From Actinosynnema sp. ALI-1.44 (GTDB taxonomy: Bacteria; Actinomycetota; Actinomycetes; Mycobacteriales; Pseudonocardiaceae), in NCBI RefSeq assembly GCF_001984155.1, contig NZ_MTQO01000039.1:62001-126000 (forward strand): a stretch of 64,000 nucleotides of DNA, written 5' to 3'. The notes under the pieces are model-generated. The model saw only the letters and a list, made by a program, of their open reading frames with translations. It searched no databases and was not told where the DNA came from. The position numbers and the translations under genes were made by a program. Below are positions 9,201 to 17,125 of the stretch, one piece after another (the first letter of the stretch is position 1; the number at the start of each line of letters is the position of its first letter).

Positions 9201-9343
9201 TCGAGCCGGACCCAGCCCGCGGCGAGGCCCTGTGGACCCAGGCCCGTGCGACCTTCCGCTCGATCGGGAGCCGTGAGGAACGGGAACTCGCGAGGCTCAC
9301 TCCGGCAGCCTGGTTCAGGCACGTGACAGCCTGTTCGGCATAG
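6296..9343 (+). CDS. AfsR-like SARP regulator with NB-ARC and TPR domains
   Basis: 1015 residues. An OmpR-like winged-helix DNA-binding domain opens the protein (MRFQMLGALEV ... HTHISSLRRAL, residues 1-90), followed by a bacterial transcriptional activation domain to about residue 245. A nucleotide-binding NB-ARC domain has the P-loop GFGGTGKSA near residue 312 and the LITSRSRLTGL sensor motif. The C-terminal third (about 690-1000) is made of tetratricopeptide repeats such as LLTGLGQLYYQRDDFGPALDYAGQAAE. AfsR-type proteins activate secondary metabolism genes, with ATP binding and TPR contacts controlling the DNA-binding part. No biosynthetic cluster lies beside it. The three genes downstream are exported or wall-directed proteins, and whether it controls them is unknown. 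Confidence 0.92.
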   Translation: MRFQMLGALEVRLHKQRINLGGAKPKAVLAALLVHPRLVVPLQSLIAAVWESPPRSAAALVHTHISSLRRALAPLAAAGESSLVLTSHPGYQLCVDRDDNDLEAFEELSTTAQVAEQAGDHDRARVHYERAVRLWRGAPLDGVEAPIARQYSTLLEGKRLTAEHGLARTQITLGCYDEAASRLTSLTAMYPLRDEPRALLMQALYFGGRRSEALAVYRDYRDHLVVELGVEPTGQLRELHERVLHGDLSPPRQPEVKLSARPEQPEPMLVAPNQLPPDLADFTGRAEQLTQVMRIVERASTGAAAPTVVITGFGGTGKSALAVHAAHVLRSTHPDGALFVDMRGNTAPTEVLARFLRALGVAGGDIPAAEDQRVELFRMRTSGRRLVIVLDNVRGEQQVRALLPGDSGCIVLITSRSRLTGLAGAEHVEVERFTAEQSMAMLAAIVGNDRITSAPPAAVEIVELCGGVPLAIRAAGAKLLARPHWPLRSLANRLANEQRRLDELSAGDLTIRSSLRVNYDELSEPQRRAYHLLALLDFPDFGAWVAAPLLRISLDDAEDVVERLVDLRFAEVAGADPLGRVRYRFHDLVQLYGAEQALLHEPPDRITEALGRLAGTWTGLVKAGELRLPLTPSGTAADVDERLTVEVAADPIGWLEAETAALVRTVERAAELGATRLTVELIAVLLASAFAARSAFDSPQRTLDVALNAARSSGDRKTEARLLTGLGQLYYQRDDFGPALDYAGQAAEKAQLISDHATAAVALVTVGTIQRDRGLFDVARRTLEAAAVAGEQAGDLGTLAASSYGIGAICRDTGDFTASSVALGRSAELHRQLDDPRGEAIALRGLSQLHRARGEFVEAFDLSVLAHAMLDRIGAPLGAAYALQSKVKAQIRLGRFEDALGTLDSCLAVCERYKDRFGVALVSRTQGEVMLASGDRPGARARLLVALTRWKELELPLWQARTLRDLAAVEPDPARGEALWTQARATFRSIGSREERELARLTPAAWFRHVTACSA

Positions 9344-9421
9344 AGGATTTCTCTAGGCGGTCGCGCGGCACGTCTGGACGGCGTACAGGGCCACTGCAGG
9401 AGGCCGCAGCATTGTTGCGGT

Positions 9422-9922
9422 GTGGACAAAAACGGTGCTGACGCGCGACGGCCGAGGGATGACCCGACTCCCCTCGTGAGCCGGGCGGAGATCCTGACAC
9501 GTGCCCGCAGCTGGCTGCACCCCGCGGTCGCCTACTCCAGCACTGGCTACCACGACAACGAGTTCGGCAGCTACCGGACGGACTGTTCAGGTTATGTCGC
9601 CATGGCGTGGGCATTGCCGGGCAGGCCGCTCGACCCCAGTGGCGGCGTGGACACGCTCGGCCTCGTCCGGCTGAGCACCGCGGTCACCAAAGCCGATCTC
9701 CGGCCGGGTGACGCGCTCGTCGACTGTTTCGGGATCGTCCCGGAACGGCACGTGACGCTGTTCGAGCGGTGGGTGGACTCGTCGCGAACCGTCTACTGGG
9801 GTTACGAACAAGCGATCGGGTCCGGCGCCGTGCACCGCCAGATCCCCTATCCCTACGAACAAATCCGGGGACTCTACCTCCCGTGCACCCGGAGAAACAT
9901 CGTCTCTTTCGGACACAACTGA
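9422..9922 (+). CDS. NlpC/P60-like (C40-type) putative peptidase
   Basis: 166 residues from a GTG start without a good ribosome site, so the start is uncertain. The core carries the papain-like NlpC/P60 signature: C55 in YRTDCSGYVAMAW, LRPGDALVD before the second strand, and H110 in ERHVTLFERW. NlpC/P60 enzymes cleave peptide stems of the cell wall. No signal peptide is seen. The domain aligns along its length with the N-terminal domain of the next gene (SRAEI/KRSEV, TDCSGYV/RDCSGFV, PGDAL, RHV-LFE-W, YWG-EQ), so the two are tandem duplicates, one with and one without the propeller. It lies 11 bases before that gene and is probably cotranscribed. Confidence 0.75.
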   Translation: MDKNGADARRPRDDPTPLVSRAEILTRARSWLHPAVAYSSTGYHDNEFGSYRTDCSGYVAMAWALPGRPLDPSGGVDTLGLVRLSTAVTKADLRPGDALVDCFGIVPERHVTLFERWVDSSRTVYWGYEQAIGSGAVHRQIPYPYEQIRGLYLPCTRRNIVSFGHN

Positions 9923-9933
9923 GAGGCCACACA

Positions 9934-11571
9934 GTGAGACGCAGACGGATGGCCGCCATAGCAGGGTTGGTGGCGTTGATGCTCGGCGGATCGGTGCAGT
10001 CGATCCAGGCTGCGCAACCCGACACCTGGGGTGAGGCGGAAGTCCCGCCGCAGTCCCAGGAAGCGCAGATCCTCGCGGCGCCGATCAAGCGGAGCGAGGT
10101 GATCAGGAGAGCCGCTCACGAGTGGGGCACGAACGTTCCCTACTCCCAGTCGAGGCCCTACCACCCGACCTCCTACGGCACGTATCGCCGGGACTGCTCC
10201 GGTTTCGTCTCCATGACCTGGGGCGTCAGCGATGAGAGCGGGGGTGCGAACACGCAAGGCCTGGCCGGTTCCGGCATCAGCACCCGGATCGAGAAGGACC
10301 AGCTGAAACCGGGTGACGCGCTGATCGACGCGGCCGGCACCAGCAACACCCGGCACGTGGTCCTGTTCGAGAAGTGGGCCGACGCCGCGCGAACCAAGTA
10401 CTGGGGCTTCGAACAGTCCGGAACCAACCCCACGGTCAACAGGAAGCACCGCATCGTCAAGTACCCGTACGAAGGCAGCAACGCCCACGAGTACAAGCCG
10501 TACCGGTACAACAAGATCGTCGACGACGAGCAGTCCGAAGAGGCAGTGTCGGCTCCCGTTCAGGCCGTGTACGAGCAGAACACCAAAACCACTGAGGTCT
10601 TCGCCCGCGGCGTGGACAACCGCCTCATCCGCGTCTGGAACACCAATGGCCAAGGCTGGAGCGAGTGGGCGGCACACGGGGACTGGCAGATGAAGGGCCA
10701 CCCCGCTGGGGTGTACCAGCCCAACACGGACACCACCGAGGTGTTCGCCCGTGGCACCGACAACCGACTCATCCACACCTACAACACGGCAGGCGCTGGC
10801 TGGTCGGAATGGCACGTCCTCGGCGGCGACTGGGAAATCGCCAGTGATCCAGTGGCCATCTACCAGCCGCACACGCGCACGACCGAAGTGTTCGCGCGAG
10901 GGATGAACGGCCAACTCATCCACATCTGGAACACCGAAGGCTCAGGCTGGTCGGAATGGCACGCCATCGGCGACTGGCACATCCAAGGAACGCCATCGGT
11001 TGTCTTCCAACCCAACACGAACACCACCGAGGTCTTCGCCCGCGGCACGAACAACCAGCTCATCCACGTCTACAACACGAACGGCGGCGGATGGTCGGAG
11101 TGGCACGCGCTGGGCGACTGGGAGCTCGCCAGCGACCCGGTACCGCTCTACCAGCCGAACACCAAGACCACTGAGGTGTTCGCGCGCGGCAAGAGCAACC
11201 AGCTCATCCACATCTGGAACACCGAGGGATCAGGCTGGTCGGAATGGCACGCCATCGGTGACTGGCAGTTCAAAGGCACACCGTCGGCCGTCTTCCAACC
11301 CACCACGAACACCACCGAGGTCTTCGCCCGCGGGATGGACAACCGACTCATCCACACCTACAACACCAACGGCTCAGGCTGGTCGGAGTGGTTCGTCCTC
11401 GGGGGTGACTGGGAAGCAGCCAGTGATCCCACCACCATCTTCCAGCCCAACAGCAACACGACCGAGGTCTTCGCGATCGGTACCGACAAACGGCTGATCC
11501 ACATCTGGAACACCCCAGGCTCCGGCTGGTCGGGGTGGCACGCCATCGGTGACTGGCAACTCGCGTCGTGA
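9934..11571 (+). CDS. secreted NlpC/P60-like protein with seven-repeat PLL-like propeller
   Basis: 545 residues from a GTG start. A basic signal peptide (MRRRRMAAIAGLVALMLGG) ends near AQA/AQP at residue 27. An NlpC/P60-like domain covers about 50-190, with C88 in RRDCSGFVSMTW and H141 in TRHVVLFEKW. From residue 209 to the end are seven repeats of 48-49 residues with the pattern TTEVFARG-DN-LIH-WNT-G-GWSEWH--GDW. Tandem repeats of this pattern occur in PLL-type lectin propellers, where seven blades bind fucosylated or methylated sugars between blades. I infer a wall hydrolase targeted by a glycan-binding propeller. The repeats nearly match those of the following gene. Confidence 0.85.
   Translation: MRRRRMAAIAGLVALMLGGSVQSIQAAQPDTWGEAEVPPQSQEAQILAAPIKRSEVIRRAAHEWGTNVPYSQSRPYHPTSYGTYRRDCSGFVSMTWGVSDESGGANTQGLAGSGISTRIEKDQLKPGDALIDAAGTSNTRHVVLFEKWADAARTKYWGFEQSGTNPTVNRKHRIVKYPYEGSNAHEYKPYRYNKIVDDEQSEEAVSAPVQAVYEQNTKTTEVFARGVDNRLIRVWNTNGQGWSEWAAHGDWQMKGHPAGVYQPNTDTTEVFARGTDNRLIHTYNTAGAGWSEWHVLGGDWEIASDPVAIYQPHTRTTEVFARGMNGQLIHIWNTEGSGWSEWHAIGDWHIQGTPSVVFQPNTNTTEVFARGTNNQLIHVYNTNGGGWSEWHALGDWELASDPVPLYQPNTKTTEVFARGKSNQLIHIWNTEGSGWSEWHAIGDWQFKGTPSAVFQPTTNTTEVFARGMDNRLIHTYNTNGSGWSEWFVLGGDWEAASDPTTIFQPNSNTTEVFAIGTDKRLIHIWNTPGSGWSGWHAIGDWQLAS
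10558..11568 (+). repeat. seven tandem blades of about 147 bp encoding a PLL-like propeller
   Basis: Seven coding repeats begin at VQAVYEQ and end at DWQLAS. Blades 1, 3, 5 and 7 read WNT and 2, 4 and 6 read YNT. Even blades end in GDWE-ASDP, and interior odd blades in GDWxxxGTP. The array is therefore built from two-blade units plus one. Confidence 0.85.
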
Positions 11572-11597
11572 ACCGTCCAACAGAGGGGAACAAGCGC

Positions 11598-13304
11598 ATG
11601 TATCCGGAGCGGAAGAGAAAGAGATCCCGGCTGCTGGTCGCACTGGCGATTTCCGCTTCAGCTATGGGAATCATGAGTCCGGCCATGGCAGTGGCCGACC
11701 AGGGCACCACCCCCGGGCCGCTGGGCCACAACCCGGGTGAGTGGTGGCTGACGACCGACGCAGCGGTCCCGACCGCCCCGTGTGACAAAGCCGGTCCCTC
11801 GGCGACCGACGAGGCGTTGGCGAAGCAGCTCAACCCCCGGATGAAGAACGCGATGAAGGGCCACCTCACCGCGTACCGGATGTCCTGCGGACGAGTGGTC
11901 ACGCAGACAGTGAGGGACCGCGGCCTCAACCAACGGGCCGCGGCGATCGCGATGGCCACGATCATCGTGGAAACCCGGATGCACAACAACAAGGTGGCCA
12001 CCGACCACGACTCGCTCGGCCTGTTCCAGCAGCGGCCGTCGATGGGCTGGTGCGATCCGAAGTCCCTGTGCTACGACGCGGTCCACGCGACCAACAAGTT
12101 CCTCGACGAGATGCAGAAGAAGTACCCGAACGGGTCGTGGAACAACGCGAAGATCGGGGACGTCGCCGCCGACGTGCAACGACCGGCCGCGCAGTACCGC
12201 TACCGGTACCAGGTCGAGGCAGACGACGCGGTTCTCATCGCGGACACGTTGTGGAACCAGTCCGGGCAGGCTCCCGGAACCTCCGCCCCCGTTCAGGCGG
12301 TGTACGAGCCGACCACCAGAACCACCGAGGTGTTCGCCCGTGGCATCGACAACCGGCTGATCCGGCTCTGGAACACCGACGGGCAGGGCTGGAGCCAGTG
12401 GGTGGCGCACGGCGACTGGCAGATGAAGGGCCGTCCGGCGGTCGTGTACCAGCCCAACACGGACACGACCGAGGTGTTCGCGCGCGGCATGGACAACCGC
12501 CTGATCCACACCTACAACACCAAGGGCGCGGGTTGGTCCGACTGGCACGTGCTGGGCGACTGGGAACTCACCAGTGACCCGGTGGCGGTCTACCAGCCGA
12601 ACTCCAAGGTCACCGAGGTCTTCGCCCGAGGTATGGACAACCGGCTCATCCACATCTGGAACACCGAGAGCTCAGGCTGGTCGGAGTGGCACGCGATCGG
12701 CGACTGGCAGTTCAGGGGTGTACCAGCCGTGGTGTACCAGCCGAACACGGACACGACCGAGGTCTTCGCGCACGGCATGGACAACCGGCTCATCCACGTC
12801 TACAACACCAAGGGCGCGGGCTGGTCCGACTGGCACGTCCTCGGCGGCGACTGGGAAATCGCCAGCGACCCCGTACCGCTCTACCAGCCGCACACCAAGA
12901 CCACCGAGGTCTTCGCCCGAGGCACGGACAACCAGCTCATCCACATCTGGAACACCGAAGGCTCAGGCTGGTCGGAATGGCACGCCATCGGCGACTGGCA
13001 GTTCAAGGGAACACCGACCGCGGTCTTCCAACCGAACACGAACACCACCGAAGTGTTCGCCCGCGGGACGAACAACCGGCTGATCCACGTCTACAACACC
13101 AACAGCGGCGGCTGGTCCGACTGGCACGTCCTCGGCGAGGACTGGGAAACAGCCAGCGACCCGACGGCCATCTACCAACACGGCAACAACACGACCGAGG
13201 TCTTCGCCATCGGTACCGACAAACGACTCATCCACATCTGGAACACCCAGGGTTCAGGCTGGTCTGCCTGGCACGCCCTGCACGACTGGCAACTCGCCTC
13301 ATAA
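11598..13304 (+). CDS. secreted transglycosylase-like protein with seven-repeat PLL-like propeller
   Basis: 568 residues from the ATG at 11598, chosen over a GTG at 11568 because AGAGGGGA at 11582-11589 is well spaced for it and the signal peptide then starts correctly (YPERKRKRSRLLVALAISAS, cleavage near AMA/VAD). Residues about 60-220 resemble the lysozyme/transglycosylase-like domain of actinomycete wall proteins: AAAIAMATIIVETRMHN with a candidate catalytic glutamate, then SLGLFQQRPSMGWC and RYQVEADDAVLIADTLW. From VQAVYEP to the end are seven PLL-like repeats nearly identical to those of the preceding gene, while the catalytic domain is unrelated to it. The pair shows module swapping in front of one shared binding domain. 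Confidence 0.85.
   Translation: MYPERKRKRSRLLVALAISASAMGIMSPAMAVADQGTTPGPLGHNPGEWWLTTDAAVPTAPCDKAGPSATDEALAKQLNPRMKNAMKGHLTAYRMSCGRVVTQTVRDRGLNQRAAAIAMATIIVETRMHNNKVATDHDSLGLFQQRPSMGWCDPKSLCYDAVHATNKFLDEMQKKYPNGSWNNAKIGDVAADVQRPAAQYRYRYQVEADDAVLIADTLWNQSGQAPGTSAPVQAVYEPTTRTTEVFARGIDNRLIRLWNTDGQGWSQWVAHGDWQMKGRPAVVYQPNTDTTEVFARGMDNRLIHTYNTKGAGWSDWHVLGDWELTSDPVAVYQPNSKVTEVFARGMDNRLIHIWNTESSGWSEWHAIGDWQFRGVPAVVYQPNTDTTEVFAHGMDNRLIHVYNTKGAGWSDWHVLGGDWEIASDPVPLYQPHTKTTEVFARGTDNQLIHIWNTEGSGWSEWHAIGDWQFKGTPTAVFQPNTNTTEVFARGTNNRLIHVYNTNSGGWSDWHVLGEDWETASDPTAIYQHGNNTTEVFAIGTDKRLIHIWNTQGSGWSAWHALHDWQLAS
12291..13301 (+). repeat. second array of seven PLL-like propeller blades
   Basis: Seven repeats of about 147 bp, again alternating WNT (odd) and YNT (even) blades and ending in the same DWQLAS. 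The array starts with VQAVYE as in the previous gene, so both arrays share entry and exit points. This implies duplication or gene conversion of the whole propeller. Confidence 0.85.
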
Positions 13305-13311
13305 CGAGTCC

Positions 13312-13344
13312 GGACGGCGAGCACCCGACGGGTGTTCGCCGTCC
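13312..13344 (+). terminator. terminator hairpin after the propeller genes
   Basis: GGACGGCGA at 13312-13320 pairs with TCGCCGTCC at 13336-13344, and inside it CACCC pairs with GGGTG, broken by one G/T mismatch. The hairpin starts eight bases after the stop at 13304. Confidence 0.7.
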
Positions 13345-13430
13345 CGTTCGTCGCGTGCACGCGAGCCCGCGACATGCTGTACGTGTCGCACTCTGGAAGC
13401 CCAAGCCACTTCCTGGTCAGCCCACAGAAC

Positions 13431-14078
13431 TCACCTGTTCAGGTAGGCGAGCACCGCCAGCACGCGGCGGTGCCCGCCGTCGCTCGGCGGCAGGTCCAGC
13501 TTGGCGAAGATGTTGCCGATGTGCTTGTGCACGGCGCGCTCGGTGACCACGAGCTTGGTCGCGATGTCGGCGTTGGCGTGCCCTTCCGCCATCAGCCCGA
13601 GGACTTCCCGTTCCCGTGGGCTCAACGTGCTGAGCGGGTCGTTGCCCCTGCGGCGGCGCACCAGCAACTGGGCGACCACCTCGGGGTCCATCACCGTTCC
13701 GCCGTCGGCGACCCGCCGCAGCGCGTCGACGAACTCGTCCACCCGGCTGACCCGGTCCTTGAGCAGGTAGCCGATCCCGCCGCGGCCGTCGGACAACAGC
13801 TCGGTCGCGTACGTTTCCTCGACGTACTGGGAAAGCACCAGCACCGGCAGCGACGGGATCTCCGCCCGCACCGCGAGCGCCGCCCGCAGCCCCTCGTCGC
13901 GGAACGACGGTGGCAACCGGACGTCCACAATGGTCACGTCCGGCCGGTGTTCTCTGACCGCTTCGACGAAGGTGTCCCCGTCACCGGCCGTCGCGACGAC
14001 CTCGATGCCGCTGGTGCGCAGCAGGAGGTTGAGGCCTTCTGCCAGCAGGACGTTGTCCTCTGCGATCACGACGCGCAA
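13431..14078 (-). CDS. NarL/LuxR-type response regulator
   Basis: 215 residues from a TTG start (LRVVIAEDN) preceded by GGTGGAG. The receiver domain has the acidic pocket at E7-D8, the phosphorylation site D52 in VTIVDVRLP and the conserved lysine in GIGYLLKDR. The output domain is a LuxR helix-turn-helix: LSPREREVLGLMAEGHANADIATKL near residue 155. The start overlaps the 3' end of the histidine kinase gene by 13 bases, so the two form a translationally coupled pair. The C-terminus is somewhat unusual (DLPPSDGGHRRVLAVLAYLNR) but matches NarL-type actinomycete proteins. Target genes are unknown; the ABC ATPase upstream in the same operon is one candidate. Confidence 0.9.
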   Translation of the reverse strand: MRVVIAEDNVLLAEGLNLLLRTSGIEVVATAGDGDTFVEAVREHRPDVTIVDVRLPPSFRDEGLRAALAVRAEIPSLPVLVLSQYVEETYATELLSDGRGGIGYLLKDRVSRVDEFVDALRRVADGGTVMDPEVVAQLLVRRRRGNDPLSTLSPREREVLGLMAEGHANADIATKLVVTERAVHKHIGNIFAKLDLPPSDGGHRRVLAVLAYLNR

Positions 14079-15280
14079 GGAAGCTCCACCGATATCACTG
14101 TCGGCCCGCCAGCCGGGCTGTCCACAGCCACCGTACCGTCCAGCGCGGCCACCCGGCGGCGCATCCCGATGATGCCGGTGCCCCTCGTCTCGTCCACACC
14201 CCCCAACCCGTTGTCGGACACCGTGATCCGGACGCACTCGTCCCTGACCACCCGCACTGACGCGCTTGTCGCGTTGCTGTGCTTGGCGACGTTCGTCAAG
14301 GCCTCGGCCACCACGAAGTAGGCCGCCGCTTCCACCGGGGCCGGCACACCGCCGAGCACACCCGTCTCCACCACGGTCGGGACCGGGCAACGCGCGCCGA
14401 TCGCGGCCAGCGCCCCGTCGAGGCCGCGATCGGCGAGGATCGGCGGATACATGGTCCTGATGACGTCCCGCAGCTCCCCCATGGCCTGTTCGGCGCCCTC
14501 CCGCGCCTCACGGACCAGACCCGACACGGGATCCTTCTCGTCCAACGACTTCTCGGCTATTCCCAGCCGCATCGCGATGGACACCAACCGTGCCTGCGTG
14601 CCGTCGTGCAGGTCCCTCTCGATCCGCCGCAGCTCCGCGTCGTGGGCGCTGACCGCGCCCGCCCTCGTCTCGGCCAGTTCCTCCACCCTGGCCACCAGCT
14701 TGGACGGCTGCAGCAGCACCTTCGACACGGTCGCGTGCGCCTTGGCCAGGGCGGGCACCCCGAACCACGCCAACGCCAGCCCGACGACCGCGGTGGGCGC
14801 GCCGACGACGATCGCCTCCCCCAAAGTGTCGACGGTCACCCCCAGCATCTGGACGGGCATGTCGGCGGGCAGCGTCCACCAGAAGAACAGGACGAACGTC
14901 GTACCCGCCGCGAAGGCGGTCAGGATCAGCCCGAGCATGCCGAACCCGAACCCCATGATCAGGTTCACGAACATCCACAGCAGATCGCGCCACGTGGTCT
15001 GGTCGGTCAGCACATCGCGGACCCTGGCCAGCACACCCCCGCGCAACGGCCGCAGCTGCGGCTCGAGCCGCGTCCCCAGCACCCAGCCGACCAGCAGCCG
15101 GTGCATGTCCGTCCACATCCGAATGATCAGCACCACGAGCGGGAACAGCACGAACCCGAGCCCCGCGACGATCAGTGCCAGGCCGCTCATCGGCAGGAGC
15201 ATGAACAACGGCATCGCGAACGGAGCGGTGAACCCGACCACGGCCAGGTACCCGAAGCTCCGCCCCCACTGTTTCAGCAT
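14066..15280 (-). CDS. membrane sensor histidine kinase (HisKA_3 type)
   Basis: 404 residues. The N-terminal part has four hydrophobic segments in two pairs (about 10-55 and 100-175), resembling the putative-sensor membrane domain found in actinomycete NarL-pair kinases. The dimerisation/phosphoacceptor helix contains RIERDLHDGTQAR with H225 as the likely phosphorylated histidine. The ATP-binding domain carries DNGLGGVDETRGTGIIGMR. It probably phosphorylates the response regulator whose gene overlaps its end. Transcription appears to begin with the ABC ATPase gene 55 bases upstream, an arrangement often seen for kinases that sense membrane or envelope stress through an ABC transporter. Confidence 0.9.
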   Translation of the reverse strand: MLKQWGRSFGYLAVVGFTAPFAMPLFMLLPMSGLALIVAGLGFVLFPLVVLIIRMWTDMHRLLVGWVLGTRLEPQLRPLRGGVLARVRDVLTDQTTWRDLLWMFVNLIMGFGFGMLGLILTAFAAGTTFVLFFWWTLPADMPVQMLGVTVDTLGEAIVVGAPTAVVGLALAWFGVPALAKAHATVSKVLLQPSKLVARVEELAETRAGAVSAHDAELRRIERDLHDGTQARLVSIAMRLGIAEKSLDEKDPVSGLVREAREGAEQAMGELRDVIRTMYPPILADRGLDGALAAIGARCPVPTVVETGVLGGVPAPVEAAAYFVVAEALTNVAKHSNATSASVRVVRDECVRITVSDNGLGGVDETRGTGIIGMRRRVAALDGTVAVDSPAGGPTVISVELPCAS

Positions 15281-15335
15281 GTCCTCGAGTTTGCCCTGGC
15301 AGCCGCCCGCGCACAGTGGTACGGACTACACCCTT

Positions 15336-16094
15336 TCACGCCGTGCGGCGGTCACCCAGGTGCGTCATCCGCTCGGCGATCATCTCCGGCGTCGGCCCGC
15401 GCAGCTCACCGGCGAACTGGCCGTCGGCGAGGAACACGACCGAATCGGCGTAGGACGCCGCGATCGGGTCGTGCGTGACCATCAACACGGTCTGCCCCAT
15501 GCCCGTGACCACGTCCCGCAGCAACTCGAGCACCTGCCGGGCGGTCCTCGTGTCCAGCGCGCCGGTCGGCTCGTCGGCGAACACCGCGTCCGGCCTGGTC
15601 ACGAGCGCCCTGGCGATCGCGACACGCTGCTGCTGGCCGCCGGAGAGCTCGCTCGGCAGCCGGTTGAGGCGCTCGTCCAGCCCGACCGCCCTGACCACCT
15701 GGGCCAGCAGCCCGCGGTCGACGCGCTTGCCCGCCAGCCGCAGCGGCAGCGTGATGTTCTGCTCGACGGTCAACGTGCTGAGCAAGTTGTACGCCTGGAA
15801 GATGAACCCGATGCGCTCCCGCCGCAGCACGGTCAGCTGGCTCTCGGTCATCCCGGACAGCTCGACATCCCCCAGCCACACCTGCCCGCCCGACGGCCGG
15901 TCCAACCCGGCCGCGCAGTGCAGGAACGTGCTCTTGCCCGAACCGGACGGCCCCATGACGGCGGTGAAGGTGCCACGGCGCAGCTCGATGCTGACGTTGC
16001 GCAGCGCGTGCACGGTCCCGACACCCGTGCCGTAGGTCTTGGAGACACCGTTCATCCTGAGTGCCGGTGCCATCGTCATCACCTGTGCGTTCAT
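15336..16094 (-). CDS. ABC transporter ATP-binding protein (MacB/LolD-like), without a permease partner
   Basis: 252 residues. Walker A GPSGSGKST near residue 49, LSGGQQQRVAIARAL signature and DEPTGALDTRTA after Walker B are all intact. The family works with FtsX-type permeases to export or extrude lipids, peptides or antibiotics. No permease gene is present in the window on either side: the next gene upstream is MeaB and downstream are the kinase and regulator. Start choice is open among M1, M6 and M8, since CAGGTG stands before the second ATG. It may use a permease encoded elsewhere, or the permease gene may have been lost. Confidence 0.85.
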   Translation of the reverse strand: MNAQVMTMAPALRMNGVSKTYGTGVGTVHALRNVSIELRRGTFTAVMGPSGSGKSTFLHCAAGLDRPSGGQVWLGDVELSGMTESQLTVLRRERIGFIFQAYNLLSTLTVEQNITLPLRLAGKRVDRGLLAQVVRAVGLDERLNRLPSELSGGQQQRVAIARALVTRPDAVFADEPTGALDTRTARQVLELLRDVVTGMGQTVLMVTHDPIAASYADSVVFLADGQFAGELRGPTPEMIAERMTHLGDRRTA

Positions 16095-16165
16095 GGCGGT
16101 AACGCTATTGACGACGGCGGCGGGTCAGAATGGCTTCAACTCCCGGTTCGGCGGTGGGGTTTTCC

Positions 16166-17125
16166 CTACCTCGTCCCCGCGACCAGCTCCTCCGCCGCCG
16201 TGTACGGGTCCATGTCGCCCGCTGCCACGCGTTTCGCCAGGTCGTCGAGGACTTCGTGCCCCTTGCCCGCGAAGGAGGACCGGACCGACTCCAGTGCGAT
16301 CGCCTCGAGCTCGGCGCGAGCGCGACCGAGGCGCCGCCGCTCCAGCGCGCCGTGCTCGACCAGCCACCGGTGGTGGGCGTCCAGCGCGTCGGCGACGTCG
16401 CCGATTCCCTCCATCTTGGACGCGACGCTGCGGACGATCGGCTGGCGCCAAGACGCCCCGCCGATCCCCCTGCGTGCCATGGCGACCATGTTCTTCAGGT
16501 CGCGCACGGTCGCGTCGGCGCCGTCGCGGTCGGCCTTGTTCACCACGAAGACGTCCGCGATCTCCAGGATGCCCGCCTTGGCGGCCTGGATGCCGTCGCC
16601 CATCCCCGGCGCCAGCAGGACGACCGTGGTGTCGGCGAGCGAAACGACATCCACTTCGGACTGTCCAACCCCGACCGTTTCGACCAGTACGACGTCGAAA
16701 CCCGCCGCGTCGAGGACCCGGAGGGCCTGCGGCGTCGCCCACGACAGGCCGCCGAGGTGCCCCCTGGTGGCCATCGAGCGGATGAAGACGCCCGGGTCGG
16801 TGGCGTGCTCCTGCATCCGGATCCGGTCGCCGAGCAGCGCGCCGCCGGAGAACGGCGACGACGGGTCGATGGCGAGCACGCCGACCCGCTCGCCCCGCTC
16901 GCGCAGGGACGTGACCAGCGCTGACGTGGACGTCGACTTGCCGACACCGGGCGGGCCGGTCAGGCCGACGACCCTGGCGTGGCCGGTGAAGGGCGCCAGC
17001 GCCGCGGCCACCTCGCGAAGCTGCGGGCTGGCGTCCTCGACGAGCGAGATCAGCCTGGCGATCGCGCGCGGCTGGCCTTCCCGCGCGCGACCGACCAGAT
17101 CGGCTACATCACTGCTGGGGGACAC
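16166..17125 (-). CDS. meaB: methylmalonyl-CoA mutase-associated GTPase MeaB
   Basis: 319 residues from a GTG that overlaps the end of the thiolase gene by 17 bases. The G-domain is intact: Walker [11 protein letters not shown] at 56-65, the switch-like [31 protein letters not shown] and the base-recognition motif [10 protein letters not shown]. MeaB-type G-proteins guard B12-dependent acyl-CoA mutases, gating cofactor loading and removing damaged cobalamin. The likely clients in this genome are the ethylmalonyl-CoA mutase at 44868-46862 and any methylmalonyl-CoA mutase elsewhere. Coupling to a thiolase gene rather than to a mutase gene is notable. Confidence 0.93.
   Translation of the reverse strand: MSPSSDVADLVGRAREGQPRAIARLISLVEDASPQLREVAAALAPFTGHARVVGLTGPPGVGKSTSTSALVTSLRERGERVGVLAIDPSSPFSGGALLGDRIRMQEHATDPGVFIRSMATRGHLGGLSWATPQALRVLDAAGFDVVLVETVGVGQSEVDVVSLADTTVVLLAPGMGDGIQAAKAGILEIADVFVVNKADRDGADATVRDLKNMVAMARRGIGGASWRQPIVRSVASKMEGIGDVADALDAHHRWLVEHGALERRRLGRARAELEAIALESVRSSFAGKGHEVLDDLAKRVAAGDMDPYTAAEELVAGTR

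Noticed and set aside
10558-13301. Regular 147-bp repeats considered as a DNA satellite or CRISPR-like element
   Set aside because: The repeats are in frame, coding and correspond to propeller blades with synonymous variation.
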